6,611 nt of DNA from Chloroflexota bacterium (GCA_010092775.1 JAADYZ010000173.1:1-6611), one strand, 5' to 3'. Counted from the stretch's first letter, positions 1 to 6,267 are shown. The notes: generated by a model from the sequence alone, not told the origin. A program made the numbers and translations.

Positions 1-321
1 GGCGTTGATCCGGCGAGGTCCATGATCGTTCTCAATCAAATGGATCGAAGTGCAGAAATTGCAGCAGATAAGATCAGTGGTTTCCTTCGGCAAGAAGTCT
101 CTATCGAGATTCCTTTTGATCTGATGGCCTTTACGGCCCTTAACCGGGGCAGCACGTTGATTACTCTCGACCCACGCCGGGTCACCATCACCCGCTCCCT
201 ACTTGACCTCGTCAACCTGGTCCGGGAAAAGTTTGAGCAAGTTCGTGTTGAAGATGATACAATAGCGGAGTCGCCTACAAAGCGCACAGGCTTGTTTGGA
301 TTACTTGGTGGGAATAGTTAG
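1..321 (+). CDS. cpaE: CpaE/TadZ-like MinD-family ATPase, C-terminal part (5' end cut by window)
   Basis: The frame is open from base 1, so the gene starts upstream. The visible 106 residues are the C-terminal third of a P-loop MinD/ParA-type ATPase. The strand IVLNQMD (visible residues 9-15) matches the late beta-strand and N-x-x-D base-contacting region of the family. It is followed by a helix, by IEIPFD (35-40), the usual 'IP.D' segment, and by ALNRG (46-50), which matches the family's A-x-N-x-G. Walker A and the deviant motif lie outside the window. The tail after residue 80 is acidic and then ends in TGLFGLLGGNS, a glycine-rich hydrophobic end seen in various CpaE-like proteins. In Tad systems this protein localises the pilus machine at the membrane or pole. 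The assignment rests mainly on its place 27 nt upstream of cpaF; the fragment alone would only say MinD/ParA-like. Confidence 0.8.
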   Translation, partial: GVDPARSMIVLNQMDRSAEIAADKISGFLRQEVSIEIPFDLMAFTALNRGSTLITLDPRRVTITRSLLDLVNLVREKFEQVRVEDDTIAESPTKRTGLFGLLGGNS

Positions 322-336
322 AAATGTCAGTGAACT

Positions 337-342
337 GAGGAG
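337..342 (+). promoter_or_regulatory. Shine-Dalgarno of cpaF, supporting a GTG start
   Basis: GAGGAG lies 6 nt before the GTG at 349. There is no ATG in this frame with a comparable site, so GTG at 349 is the best start for cpaF. The encoded N-terminus (MSLLKKIES) is also typical of the family. Confidence 0.75.
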
Positions 343-348
343 TAGATC

Positions 349-1722
349 GTGTCCCTATTAAAGAAGATCGAAAGCAGTGGCGGCGACAGTAAAGGTGGTA
401 GTGGTAGCCAAGGTCGCAGTCGCATAACCCCTGTCAAGAGTGCCGTTGACCGCACGCGGGGTATTGATGTCAAGGATTTGGTACAACGACGCCTGCTGGA
501 AGAAACCAATCCCAGCGAAATGGGCTCGGGTGGCGACAACGACGCAATGCGTCAGCGCATCGATGAGATCTTCACCCAAATCCTTCAGGAAGAGAATATT
601 GTCCTATCCGGACGTGAGCGCCGTCACCTCTACGATCAGATCGTGGCTGAGCTGCTTGGCTTTGGCCCGCTAGAGGCGCTCCTTGCTGACGATAAAGTGA
701 CCGAAATCATGACCATTGGCGCGAAAAAGGTCTTCATTGAGAAAAGCGGTAAGCTTGTTCTTGCGCCAACTCAGTTCGAGAGTGAAGCCCACCTACGCCG
801 CATTATTGACCGTATCGTAGCGCCATTGGGACGGCGCGTTGACGAAAGCTCACCGCTGGTAGACGCACGCCTCCCAGACGGCTCCCGTGTGAATGCGGTT
901 ATTCCCCCGATCGCTATCGATGGTTCCGCACTGACCATCCGTAAATTCGCTAAGAAGGCGCTCGGACCTGCGGACCTCATCAACTTTGGGTCGGCAACTC
1001 CTGAAATCCTGATGTTTGTCGAAGCGGCGGTCAAGGCTGGTTTCAATTTGATCGTGTCAGGCGGTACCGGCTCCGGCAAAACGACTCTGCTCAACATCTG
1101 CTCCAGCTTCATTCCCAACGATGAGCGCATTGTAACTATCGAGAACGCGGCGGAGCTTCAGCTTCAGCAGGAACACGTGGTTCGCCTGGAGAGTCGTCCG
1201 CCCAACATTGAGGGCAAGGGTGAAGTCACCATTAGAGACCTGGTGATCAATTCCTTACGTATGCGTCCCGACCGAGTGGTGGTTGGTGAGGTGCGTGGTG
1301 GCGAAGCGCTTGACCTTGTGCAGGCGATGAATACGGGCCACGATGGTTCAATGGGAACCGCACACAGCAACAGCCCGCGTGACACCTTGTCTCGTATGGA
1401 AACGATGTGCCTGATGGCTGGCATGGACCTACCTATCCGCGCGATCCGCGAGCAGCTAGCCGCAGCCGTCCATCTGATTGTGCATCAGGACCGCCTCCGT
1501 GATGGCTCTCGTAAAATGGTGAAAGTCTCGGAAGTGCAGGGCATGGAAGGTGACGTCATCACCATGTCGGACATTTTCGAGTTCGAGCAGACCGGTGTGA
1601 CGGAAGAGGGTAAGATTCTGGGCCGCTTCCGTGCTACGGGTATGCGTCCTAAACGTATGCACAAAATCCACGACGCTGGTATTCAGCTTCCACCCGCTGT
1701 CTTCGGTATCGGCCGCAAGTAG
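349..1722 (+). CDS. cpaF: Tad/Flp pilus motor ATPase CpaF (TadA), type II/IV secretion ATPase family
   Basis: This cytoplasmic hexameric ATPase drives assembly (and in some species retraction) of Flp/Tad pili through TadB/TadC. The 457 residues match the usual length. A glycine/serine-rich, low-complexity start (about 1-30) precedes the N-terminal domain (about 65-200), with the family segments LLGFGPLEALLAD (102-114) and DARLPDGSRVNAVIPP (172-187). The motor domain shows Walker A GGTGSGKTT (238-246), the Asp-box region IVTIENAAEL (261-270), RPPNIEGKGE (283-292), Walker B VVVGEVRGGEA (310-320) with E314, and the His-box region TGHDGSMGTAHSNSPRD (329-345). The acidic residue usual in the Asp box ('IED') is Asn266 here; the other motifs are intact. 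It starts 27 nt after cpaE and ends 27 nt before tadB, which fits co-transcription. Confidence 0.96.
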   Translation: MSLLKKIESSGGDSKGGSGSQGRSRITPVKSAVDRTRGIDVKDLVQRRLLEETNPSEMGSGGDNDAMRQRIDEIFTQILQEENIVLSGRERRHLYDQIVAELLGFGPLEALLADDKVTEIMTIGAKKVFIEKSGKLVLAPTQFESEAHLRRIIDRIVAPLGRRVDESSPLVDARLPDGSRVNAVIPPIAIDGSALTIRKFAKKALGPADLINFGSATPEILMFVEAAVKAGFNLIVSGGTGSGKTTLLNICSSFIPNDERIVTIENAAELQLQQEHVVRLESRPPNIEGKGEVTIRDLVINSLRMRPDRVVVGEVRGGEALDLVQAMNTGHDGSMGTAHSNSPRDTLSRMETMCLMAGMDLPIRAIREQLAAAVHLIVHQDRLRDGSRKMVKVSEVQGMEGDVITMSDIFEFEQTGVTEEGKILGRFRATGMRPKRMHKIHDAGIQLPPAVFGIGRK

Positions 1723-1749
1723 GCTTAGCAAAGAGTAGGTGGTGAACCT

Positions 1750-2775
1750 ATGCTAGATCCAACCGTTCTAATCGGTGGTACCCTCATCCTGGTTTTGGTC
1801 TTTGCGGTGATTGCTTTCCTCATCGCCCGCAGCCTAGGAAATCGCTCGGCCAGCCAACGCCTTGACTCACTCGATGGCTACCTAGAGCCAGAATGGGCCC
1901 AGGGCGCCCAGGTTCCTGACGAAGTGGAGCAGGACAATTCTCGCTCCAATCGCAGCATGACCGACCAAATCGACAGCCTGCTAAATGACCGAGGCGTCGG
2001 CGCTGGTGTGCGCGCTCAGCTTCGTAAAGCGAACTTGAAGCTAACGGTTGCCGAATACTACTTGTTACATGTCGTCTCGTCAGCCTTTTTTGCTTTGGTC
2101 GCATTCTTGATTAGTGGTGTGGCGCTCGCAGCCATTGGCCTGATTGCCGGTTTCTTCGTGCCCCGTATCTATATCACTGTGCGCCAGAAGCAGCGTTTGA
2201 ACGCCTTTAATGACCAGCTTGCAGACATCCTGAACCTGTGGGTGAACTCACTTCGTGCAGGTTTCAGTGTTCCTCAGGCGATGGAGGCTGTCGCTAAAGA
2301 AGCCCCGGCTCCTGCAAGTGAGGAGTTTCAACGCGTCGTTGCCGAAATCTCTATTGGTATTCCAATGGAAGTCGCCCTTGAGAATATGCTGGCACGTATC
2401 GAGAGTGAAGACCTTGACTTGGTCTTTACGGCTGTGAACATCCAGCGTGAGGTCGGTGGAAACCTGGCTGAAATCCTGGACACAATCAGTCACACGATTC
2501 GTGAGCGTGTTCGTATCAAGGGTGAGATTCGGACCCTGACATCCTCCGGACGTGCCACTGGCACGATCATTGGTGTCATCCCGATTATTCTCGGCATTCT
2601 CATCGGTATCATCAACCCCGAGTATATGGGATTGCTGTTCTGGACCGAAGCGAATGGGGGTGCAAGCATTCCTGGCACGCCGATCGCTTGCGGATGGCCA
2701 ATCCTTGGTTTGGGCTTGATCAGCATGGGTATCGGTCTGGCAATCATCAACCGGATCACCGATATCGAGGTTTAG
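1750..2775 (+). CDS. tadB: Tad pilus inner-membrane platform protein TadB (T2SSF domain)
   Basis: TadB is one of two GspF/PilC-like membrane proteins on which the CpaF motor acts during Tad pilus assembly. The 341 residues carry a first membrane helix at about 5-27. A hydrophilic, acidic segment (about 45-75) follows, then two adjacent helices (about 105-122 and 124-142). The cytoplasmic T2SSF domain (about 155-270) includes QLADILNLWVNSLRAGFSVPQAME (156-179) and the NIQREVGGNLAEILD stretch (230-244) found in TadB. Two C-terminal helices (about 272-288 and 316-335) are separated by an 'NPEYM' loop, and the protein ends NRITDIEV, close to the usual TadB terminus. That last loop is glycine/proline-rich, contains Cys314 and looks somewhat longer than usual. 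AGGTGG at 1737-1742, 7 nt from the ATG, supports the start. TadB rather than TadC is chosen from gene order and the C-terminal NP-Y-M and IEV signatures. Confidence 0.94.
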   Translation: MLDPTVLIGGTLILVLVFAVIAFLIARSLGNRSASQRLDSLDGYLEPEWAQGAQVPDEVEQDNSRSNRSMTDQIDSLLNDRGVGAGVRAQLRKANLKLTVAEYYLLHVVSSAFFALVAFLISGVALAAIGLIAGFFVPRIYITVRQKQRLNAFNDQLADILNLWVNSLRAGFSVPQAMEAVAKEAPAPASEEFQRVVAEISIGIPMEVALENMLARIESEDLDLVFTAVNIQREVGGNLAEILDTISHTIRERVRIKGEIRTLTSSGRATGTIIGVIPIILGILIGIINPEYMGLLFWTEANGGASIPGTPIACGWPILGLGLISMGIGLAIINRITDIEV

Positions 2776-2821
2776 ACATACGTCTACGCATGGTAGTTGA
2801 GAAAGAAGGGTCGGTTGACCG

Positions 2822-3754
2822 ATGGATATCATAACGCTACTTCCCTTTATACTAGCCGGTGTGGCCATCCTTGTTGCGATCATTCTGATCGCGGTTGGCG
2901 TGAGCAACGCCAACGAGGTTGACCCTCTGCAAGAGCGCCTTGCCGACTACGCGACTGAAGAACAGGTAAAGGTTAATCTCGAAGAAATTGAGATGTCGGT
3001 ACCGTTCACGCAGCGTGTGCTCTTGCCCATCCTGCGTGGCATCGCCGCCTTTACAACGCAATTCACCCCAGAGGAAACCCTCAAAAAGACCGAACACCAG
3101 ATCGAAATTGCAGGCAGCCCGAACGGTATGACGCCATCTGTATTCTGGGCCATGCGCTTCGTCGCGATGCTGGGTCTTGGTCCGATTGGTGCGTGGCTCG
3201 GACGGAGCTATGGCGTTCTTGGAATCGTAGGTGGTGGACTTGGCCTTGCCGCTTTTGGCTTCATGATGCCCCAGATGTGGCTTTCCTCCAAGGTGCAGCG
3301 CCGCCAAGATGGCATCATTAAGGCTCTGCCAGATGCGCTGGACCTGATGTCGATTTGTGTAGAAGCCGGTCTCGGCTTTGACCAAGCGATGGACCGCGTG
3401 TATGAGAAGTGGGACAACGATCTGGCGCTGGAATTCGGACGCGTCGTCAAAGAGATTCAGATCGGTAAGACGCGCCGTGAAGCACTCAAGAATATGGACC
3501 GGCGCATCGAGGTGCGCGACGTGACGAGTTTCACATCGGCCATCATCCAGGCTGACCAGCTTGGTGTTAGTATCACCCGCGTGCTTAAAATCCAGTCTGA
3601 GCAGATGCGTATCAAACGGCGTCAGCGTGCCCAGGAAAAAGCGCAGCAGGCACCGGTCAAGATGATGATCCCGATGGTGTTGTTCATCTTCCCCTCCATT
3701 TGGTTGGTCATTCTCGGGCCAGCGGCGGTACAAATTTACCAGCAGTTCTTCTAA
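2822..3754 (+). CDS. tadC: Tad pilus inner-membrane platform protein TadC (T2SSF domain)
   Basis: TadC pairs with TadB to form the inner-membrane base of the Tad pilus. The 310 residues have an N-terminal membrane helix (about 6-27), an amphipathic segment around LQERLADYATEE (36-47), and two close helices (about 107-125 and 131-150). The T2SSF domain (about 166-280) shows ALPDALDLMSICVEAGLGFD (168-187), very typical of TadC, and ADQLGVSITRVL (244-255). The basic stretch QMRIKRRQRAQEKAQQAP (261-278) leads into a final helix (about 281-300). The start follows AAGGG at 2806-2810 with an 11-nt gap, a little long. No better in-frame start is seen, and the N-terminal helix fits. It follows tadB by 46 nt and is the last gene of the Tad block; a perfect hairpin follows its stop. 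Confidence 0.95.
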   Translation: MDIITLLPFILAGVAILVAIILIAVGVSNANEVDPLQERLADYATEEQVKVNLEEIEMSVPFTQRVLLPILRGIAAFTTQFTPEETLKKTEHQIEIAGSPNGMTPSVFWAMRFVAMLGLGPIGAWLGRSYGVLGIVGGGLGLAAFGFMMPQMWLSSKVQRRQDGIIKALPDALDLMSICVEAGLGFDQAMDRVYEKWDNDLALEFGRVVKEIQIGKTRREALKNMDRRIEVRDVTSFTSAIIQADQLGVSITRVLKIQSEQMRIKRRQRAQEKAQQAPVKMMIPMVLFIFPSIWLVILGPAAVQIYQQFF

Positions 3755-3777
3755 AGAGCCACGATTGAGAAGCTTGT

Positions 3778-3810
3778 CAGGCGGACTTATCGAGTCCGCC
3801 TGTTTGGTTT
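3778..3810 (+). terminator. Perfect hairpin with short T-rich tail after tadC (terminator or attenuator before comF)
   Basis: CAGGCGGACT (3778-3787) pairs fully with AGTCCGCCTG (3793-3802) around the 5-nt loop TATCG. TTTGGTTTGG follows (3803-3812), a T-rich but interrupted tail. It starts 23 nt after the tadC stop and its tail runs into the SD of comF. The shape fits an intrinsic terminator of the Tad operon, but the broken T tract and the lack of room for a separate comF promoter allow partial read-through or a 3'-end stabilising hairpin. Confidence 0.7.
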
Positions 3811-3816
3811 GGAGGG
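3811..3816 (+). promoter_or_regulatory. Shine-Dalgarno that sets the comF start at 3822
   Basis: GGAGGG sits 5 nt before the ATG at 3822. A longer in-frame reading from a TTG at 3765 is possible, but it has no SD and its first codons run through the hairpin at 3778-3802. The extra 19 residues (MRSLSGGLIESACLVWRAF) resemble nothing in the family. Confidence 0.8.
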
Positions 3817-3821
3817 CTTTC

Positions 3822-4529
3822 ATGTCGAATAGAACCACCGAGCTGGTCCGGCAAGCCCTAGACAAGGGCTTAAAACTGCTCTTTCCGCCGCAATGTGCTA
3901 CCTGTGGACGGCTAGGATGGTCCCTGTGCCCTCGCTGTGTAGCTGAGTTCTACGAGCTAGGCGCGAGGGTCTGCCCGATATGCGGCGATCTGCGCGAAGA
4001 CAGAACCGTCTGCCCACGTTGTGAAGTACAACGTCCCCACTACGATCAACTTCGGTCCGCGTTCCGCTTTCAGGGAACCCTCCGAGACGCCACTCACGCG
4101 TTGAAATACGAAGGTCGATCAGATCTTGGGCTCTCTCTCGCACTGGCAATGGCGCGCGTCTTGCCTCCGATACAGGCTGACCTCATTGTCCCCATTCCCC
4201 TTCACCAGGATCGTCTCGTTCAACGCGGCTACAATCAGGCAGAATGCCTCTCACAAGCGCTGGCTGACTTGTGGGTCCTGCCACATGCCGACACTGACGC
4301 CTTGATCCGGGTGCGACACACGGAAACGCAGGTCAACTTGACCTTTCAGGAGCGGCAACAAAATGTCGCAGATGCCTTCAGCGCCTCGGAAGACTGGGTC
4401 GCAAATCGCTCTGTCATTCTGGTCGATGATGTGTCTACCACAGGGGCGACCTTGAACGAAGCCGCAGCAGCCCTCCGTGCTGCAGGCGCGATCCAGATCT
4501 TTGGCATCACGCTCGCTCGTGCGGTATAA
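3822..4529 (+). CDS. comF: ComF family protein: double zinc knuckle plus phosphoribosyltransferase fold
   Basis: ComF/GntX-type proteins are cytoplasmic and are needed for natural transformation in several bacteria, where ComF acts with the DNA-import helicase and later recombination factors. The 235 residues show FPPQCATC (21-28) with a first four-cysteine knuckle (C25, C28, C36, C39) and a second (C51, C54, C64, C67). ALKYEGRSDLG (93-103) follows, then VPIPLHQDRLVQRGYNQAECL (123-143), the family's PxP...R-x-R/QRGYNQA signature. The PRPP-loop motif VILVDDVSTTGATL (198-211) is complete, so nucleotide or PRPP binding is plausible though the substrate is unknown. Length is normal. It begins 67 nt after tadC beyond a hairpin, and 51 nt separate its stop from the receiver gene. 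The position beside Tad genes hints at a DNA-uptake link, but comF also stands alone in many non-transformable genomes. Confidence 0.93.
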   Translation: MSNRTTELVRQALDKGLKLLFPPQCATCGRLGWSLCPRCVAEFYELGARVCPICGDLREDRTVCPRCEVQRPHYDQLRSAFRFQGTLRDATHALKYEGRSDLGLSLALAMARVLPPIQADLIVPIPLHQDRLVQRGYNQAECLSQALADLWVLPHADTDALIRVRHTETQVNLTFQERQQNVADAFSASEDWVANRSVILVDDVSTTGATLNEAAAALRAAGAIQIFGITLARAV

Positions 4530-4580
4530 GCATAAGGGTAGTGAACCAGTATGGCCTAGCATTACGAGGAGGGGAGTGAC

Positions 4581-4976
4581 ATGAATTGGGATGATGTCTC
4601 AACTTGGACGGTAGTCGTTGTTGACGATGACCTTGAGCATCTTGAAATCGCCGATCAGATTTGCACCCTTTTCGGCGCCACCGTACATCGGGGGCATAAC
4701 GGTGAGGATGCCCTGCGTTTGATCGCTGAAGTAAATCCGACGGTTGTACTGCTCGATTTAGCCATGCCGATTCTCGACGGTTGGGAGACCATCCAGCGTA
4801 TTCGCGCCGATCAGACCACGGCCGATCTACCCGTGATTGCGCTAACGGCGCATGGCATGCCACAAGACGCTCGCAAAGCCATTAAGGCTGGTTTCAATGG
4901 TTACATCACCAAGCCTTTTGCTTTCGAAACCTTCCTTCGAGAGATCAAGTCCTCTCTCCGCAAGCTCGATCAATAG
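4581..4976 (+). CDS. Stand-alone response regulator receiver (CheY-like) protein
   Basis: The 131 residues form one REC domain with no output domain. The acidic triad is D15/D16/D17 (VVVVDDD), the phospho-acceptor is D59 in VVLLDLAMP (55-63), the switch threonine is T89 in IALTA, and the conserved lysine is K111 in TKPF. All active-site residues are present, so phosphorylation by a histidine kinase is expected. GYITKPFAFETFL (107-119) resembles receivers of multi-component phosphorelays and CheY/DivK-like single-domain regulators. An ideal SD, AGGAGG at 4567-4572 with 8 nt spacing, fixes the start. No kinase gene is in the window, so its partner and target cannot be named. It could be co-transcribed with comF (51-nt gap, no terminator seen). 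A role in controlling the pilus is possible but unsupported. Confidence 0.92.
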   Translation: MNWDDVSTWTVVVVDDDLEHLEIADQICTLFGATVHRGHNGEDALRLIAEVNPTVVLLDLAMPILDGWETIQRIRADQTTADLPVIALTAHGMPQDARKAIKAGFNGYITKPFAFETFLREIKSSLRKLDQ

Positions 4977-4994
4977 AAGTCGTGTTAAATCCTC

Positions 4995-5023
4995 TTTAAA
5001 CGATTCTCATCTAGTGTTAAAAT
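4995..5023 (+). promoter_or_regulatory. Predicted sigma-70-type promoter of hpf
   Basis: TTTAAA (4995-5000) as a weak -35 and TAAAAT (5018-5023) as a good -10 are 17 bp apart, in the only AT-rich stretch between the receiver gene and hpf. Transcription would start near 5030, giving a leader of about 100 nt. The -35 match is poor, which would fit an activated or alternative-sigma promoter. The call is by eye. Confidence 0.45.
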
Positions 5024-5033
5024 AGGATATCCC

Positions 5034-5061
5034 GCTCAGCCTGCTCGCAGCAGGATTGAGC
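5034..5061 (+). promoter_or_regulatory. Hairpin at the expected 5' end of the hpf mRNA
   Basis: GCTCA (5034-5038) pairs with TGAGC (5057-5061). After a small internal loop, CCTGCT (5040-5045) pairs with AGCAGG (5049-5054) around the loop CGC, giving 11 pairs in all. No T tract follows, so it is unlikely to terminate the receiver transcript. If transcription starts near 5030, the hairpin caps the 5' end and could stabilise the message or act as a regulator site. Confidence 0.5.
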
Positions 5062-5088
5062 CATCTCTGTTCTTGGATACCGGATGAA

Positions 5089-5120
5089 AGGAGCAGGACG
5101 GATCTCCTCCCCCCGGAGGT
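5089..5120 (+). promoter_or_regulatory. hpf ribosome-binding site with SD-sequestering hairpin and competing upstream hairpin
   Basis: The best SD for hpf, GGAGGT (5115-5120), is 12 nt from the ATG, longer than usual. Its GGAGG (5115-5119) pairs perfectly with CCTCC (5106-5110) around a CCCC loop, which would hide it. An upstream AGGAG (5089-5093) can instead pair with CTCCT (5104-5108), which uses up part of the sequestering strand and would free the SD. The pairings are seen directly; a switching role is inference. Confidence 0.45.
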
Positions 5121-5132
5121 TCCCCAGAGCCT

Positions 5133-5687
5133 ATGAGAACTGTTATTCATGGTCGAAACTATAATGTGAGCGAACGCGTGCGCGAGCATATCGAGAAGAA
5201 AGTAGATCGACTGGAGCGCTACCTGCCTGGCATTCGCGAATTGCAGGTTGAATTGTCGGAGACTAACGCCAAGCGGTCAGGACAGCGTATGGTTGTGCAG
5301 ATGACTGTCTTCCATGAGCGCGGCCAAATCCTGCGTGCGGAGGAACGCTCCGACGATATGTACGCGTCATTGGATGCTGTCGTAGACAAGATTCAGCGAC
5401 AGATTGAGCGCTATAAGGGTAAGCGGAGAAGGCGCGGCCAGGATGGTTTCAGTGGTGCGGAAACCGCCGTCGTGTTACCTGACGAAGACTTCGAGGATCG
5501 CCAGATTCTGCGCCGGAAGGCCTTCTCAACCTTACCCATGTTGGAAGAGGAGGCCATCGAACAGATGGAACTGCTTGGTCACGATTTCTTTGTCTTTGTC
5601 AACGCCGATACCAACCGCACCAACGTCATCTACACACGGCACGACGGTAACTACGGCCTACTTGAGCCTGAAGACCTGCACGAATAG
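5133..5687 (+). CDS. hpf: Long-form ribosome hibernation promoting factor HPF
   Basis: HPF binds the decoding centre of the 30S subunit during starvation. The long form also dimerises 70S ribosomes into inactive 100S particles through its C-terminal domain. The 184 residues fit the long type. The N-terminal S30AE/YfiA-like domain (about 1-98) shows VIHGRNYNVSERVREHIEKK (4-23), KVDRLERYLPG (23-33) and DDMYASLDAVVDKIQRQIERYK (74-95). A short basic linker KGKRRRRG (95-102) and a variable stretch lead to the C-terminal dimerisation domain (about 125-180), with RRKAFSTLPMLEEEAIEQMELLGHDFFVF (127-155) and VIYTRHDGNYGLLEP (165-179). The start agrees with the family's first residues. It has its own predicted promoter and structured leader, and a strong terminator follows. 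It is unrelated in function to the Tad genes upstream. Confidence 0.96.
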   Translation: MRTVIHGRNYNVSERVREHIEKKVDRLERYLPGIRELQVELSETNAKRSGQRMVVQMTVFHERGQILRAEERSDDMYASLDAVVDKIQRQIERYKGKRRRRGQDGFSGAETAVVLPDEDFEDRQILRRKAFSTLPMLEEEAIEQMELLGHDFFVFVNADTNRTNVIYTRHDGNYGLLEPEDLHE

Positions 5688-5713
5688 GCCATAGTGAATC
5701 TGCTGCTCAACTG

Positions 5714-5748
5714 AAAGGGGATAGGCTTGCCACAGCCTATCCCCTTTT
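5714..5748 (+). terminator. Strong intrinsic terminator of hpf, probably two-way
   Basis: AAAGGGGATAGGCT (5714-5727) pairs over all 14 bases with AGCCTATCCCCTTT (5734-5747) around the loop TGCCAC, and the run TTTT (5745-5748) ends it. On the - strand the same stem ends in TTT, so it can also serve the convergent HNH gene, whose stop is at 5767. Confidence 0.9.
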
Positions 5749-5766
5749 GATGTCAAGTTCAGATTG

Positions 5767-6267
5767 TCACCAGCCCCTGATGTAAGTCGCCCACTCTGAG
5801 CGCTCGTCGATTAGCTTACCGAACAAGTACTCAGCCGAGGGCGATGGCTCCCTGACCGGTTTGGCCAGGGCCATGTTGGCCTCTTCGGGTGTGCGGCCGC
5901 CTTTACGCCGATTGCAGCTCGCGCAAGCCGTCACCACATTGTCCCAGGTATGCTGTCCACCGCGATGGCGCGGGAAGACGTGATCGATCGTCAGGTTGTG
6001 CTTGCTACCGCAATACTGGCAGCGATAGCCATCCCGCCGGAAGATCTCGCGCTTGGTCAGCTTTACCCGTGGGCGTGGCCGATTAACCATGTAGGCCAAT
6101 CGAACGATGGAAGGGCGCGGGTAGGTCATTGATGGCGTCTGGATTCCCCCAGGCCCGTCAACTAGCATCTCCGCCTTACCCGTCATCATCAGTCCGACGG
6201 CACGTTTCATGGAGCAGACGTTGAGCGGCTCATAGTTGGCGTTGAGCACTAACACCGAGTCATTCAT
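5767..6267 (-). CDS. HNH endonuclease family protein, small chromosomal type
   Basis: The 166 residues have an N-terminal region beginning VLVLNANYEPLNVCSMKRAVGLMMTGKAEML (5-35), the signature of a widely conserved HNH family in cyanobacteria, actinobacteria and Chloroflexota. A treble-clef HNH nuclease domain (about 70-125) follows: RDGYRCQYCG with C83 and C86 as the first zinc pair, LTIDHVFPRHRGG with catalytic D95-H96, WDNVVTACASCNRRKGG with N110, the second zinc pair C115/C118, and N119. All metal and catalytic positions are present. The protein should bind and nick or cut nucleic acid, but the family's biological role is not settled as far as I know. AGGAG (6274-6278 on the complement) lies 6 nt before the ATG and fixes the start. 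Nothing mobile is seen around it (no intron, integrase or methylase), so it looks like a resident gene with its own promoter. Confidence 0.93.
   Translation of the reverse strand: MNDSVLVLNANYEPLNVCSMKRAVGLMMTGKAEMLVDGPGGIQTPSMTYPRPSIVRLAYMVNRPRPRVKLTKREIFRRDGYRCQYCGSKHNLTIDHVFPRHRGGQHTWDNVVTACASCNRRKGGRTPEEANMALAKPVREPSPSAEYLFGKLIDERSEWATYIRGW

Noticed and set aside
2248..2913. Long antisense frames opposite tadB, tadC and cpaF (for example 221 and 337 codons)
   Set aside because: They mirror strongly recognised genes, have no family resemblance, and arise from the codon bias of the sense strand.
3765..3793. Candidate comF promoter TTGAGA (3765-3770) with TATCGA (3788-3793)
   Set aside because: The -10 matches consensus at only three of six bases and lies in the hairpin loop, so it is too weak to annotate.
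3765..3821. Longer comF reading from a TTG start at 3765
   Set aside because: No SD before it, it translates through the terminator-like hairpin, and the added residues do not resemble ComF. GGAGGG before the ATG at 3822 is far better.
5034..5061. Reading the hairpin after the receiver gene as its terminator
   Set aside because: It is followed by CCATCTCTGT and not by a T tract, and it lies downstream of the predicted hpf promoter.
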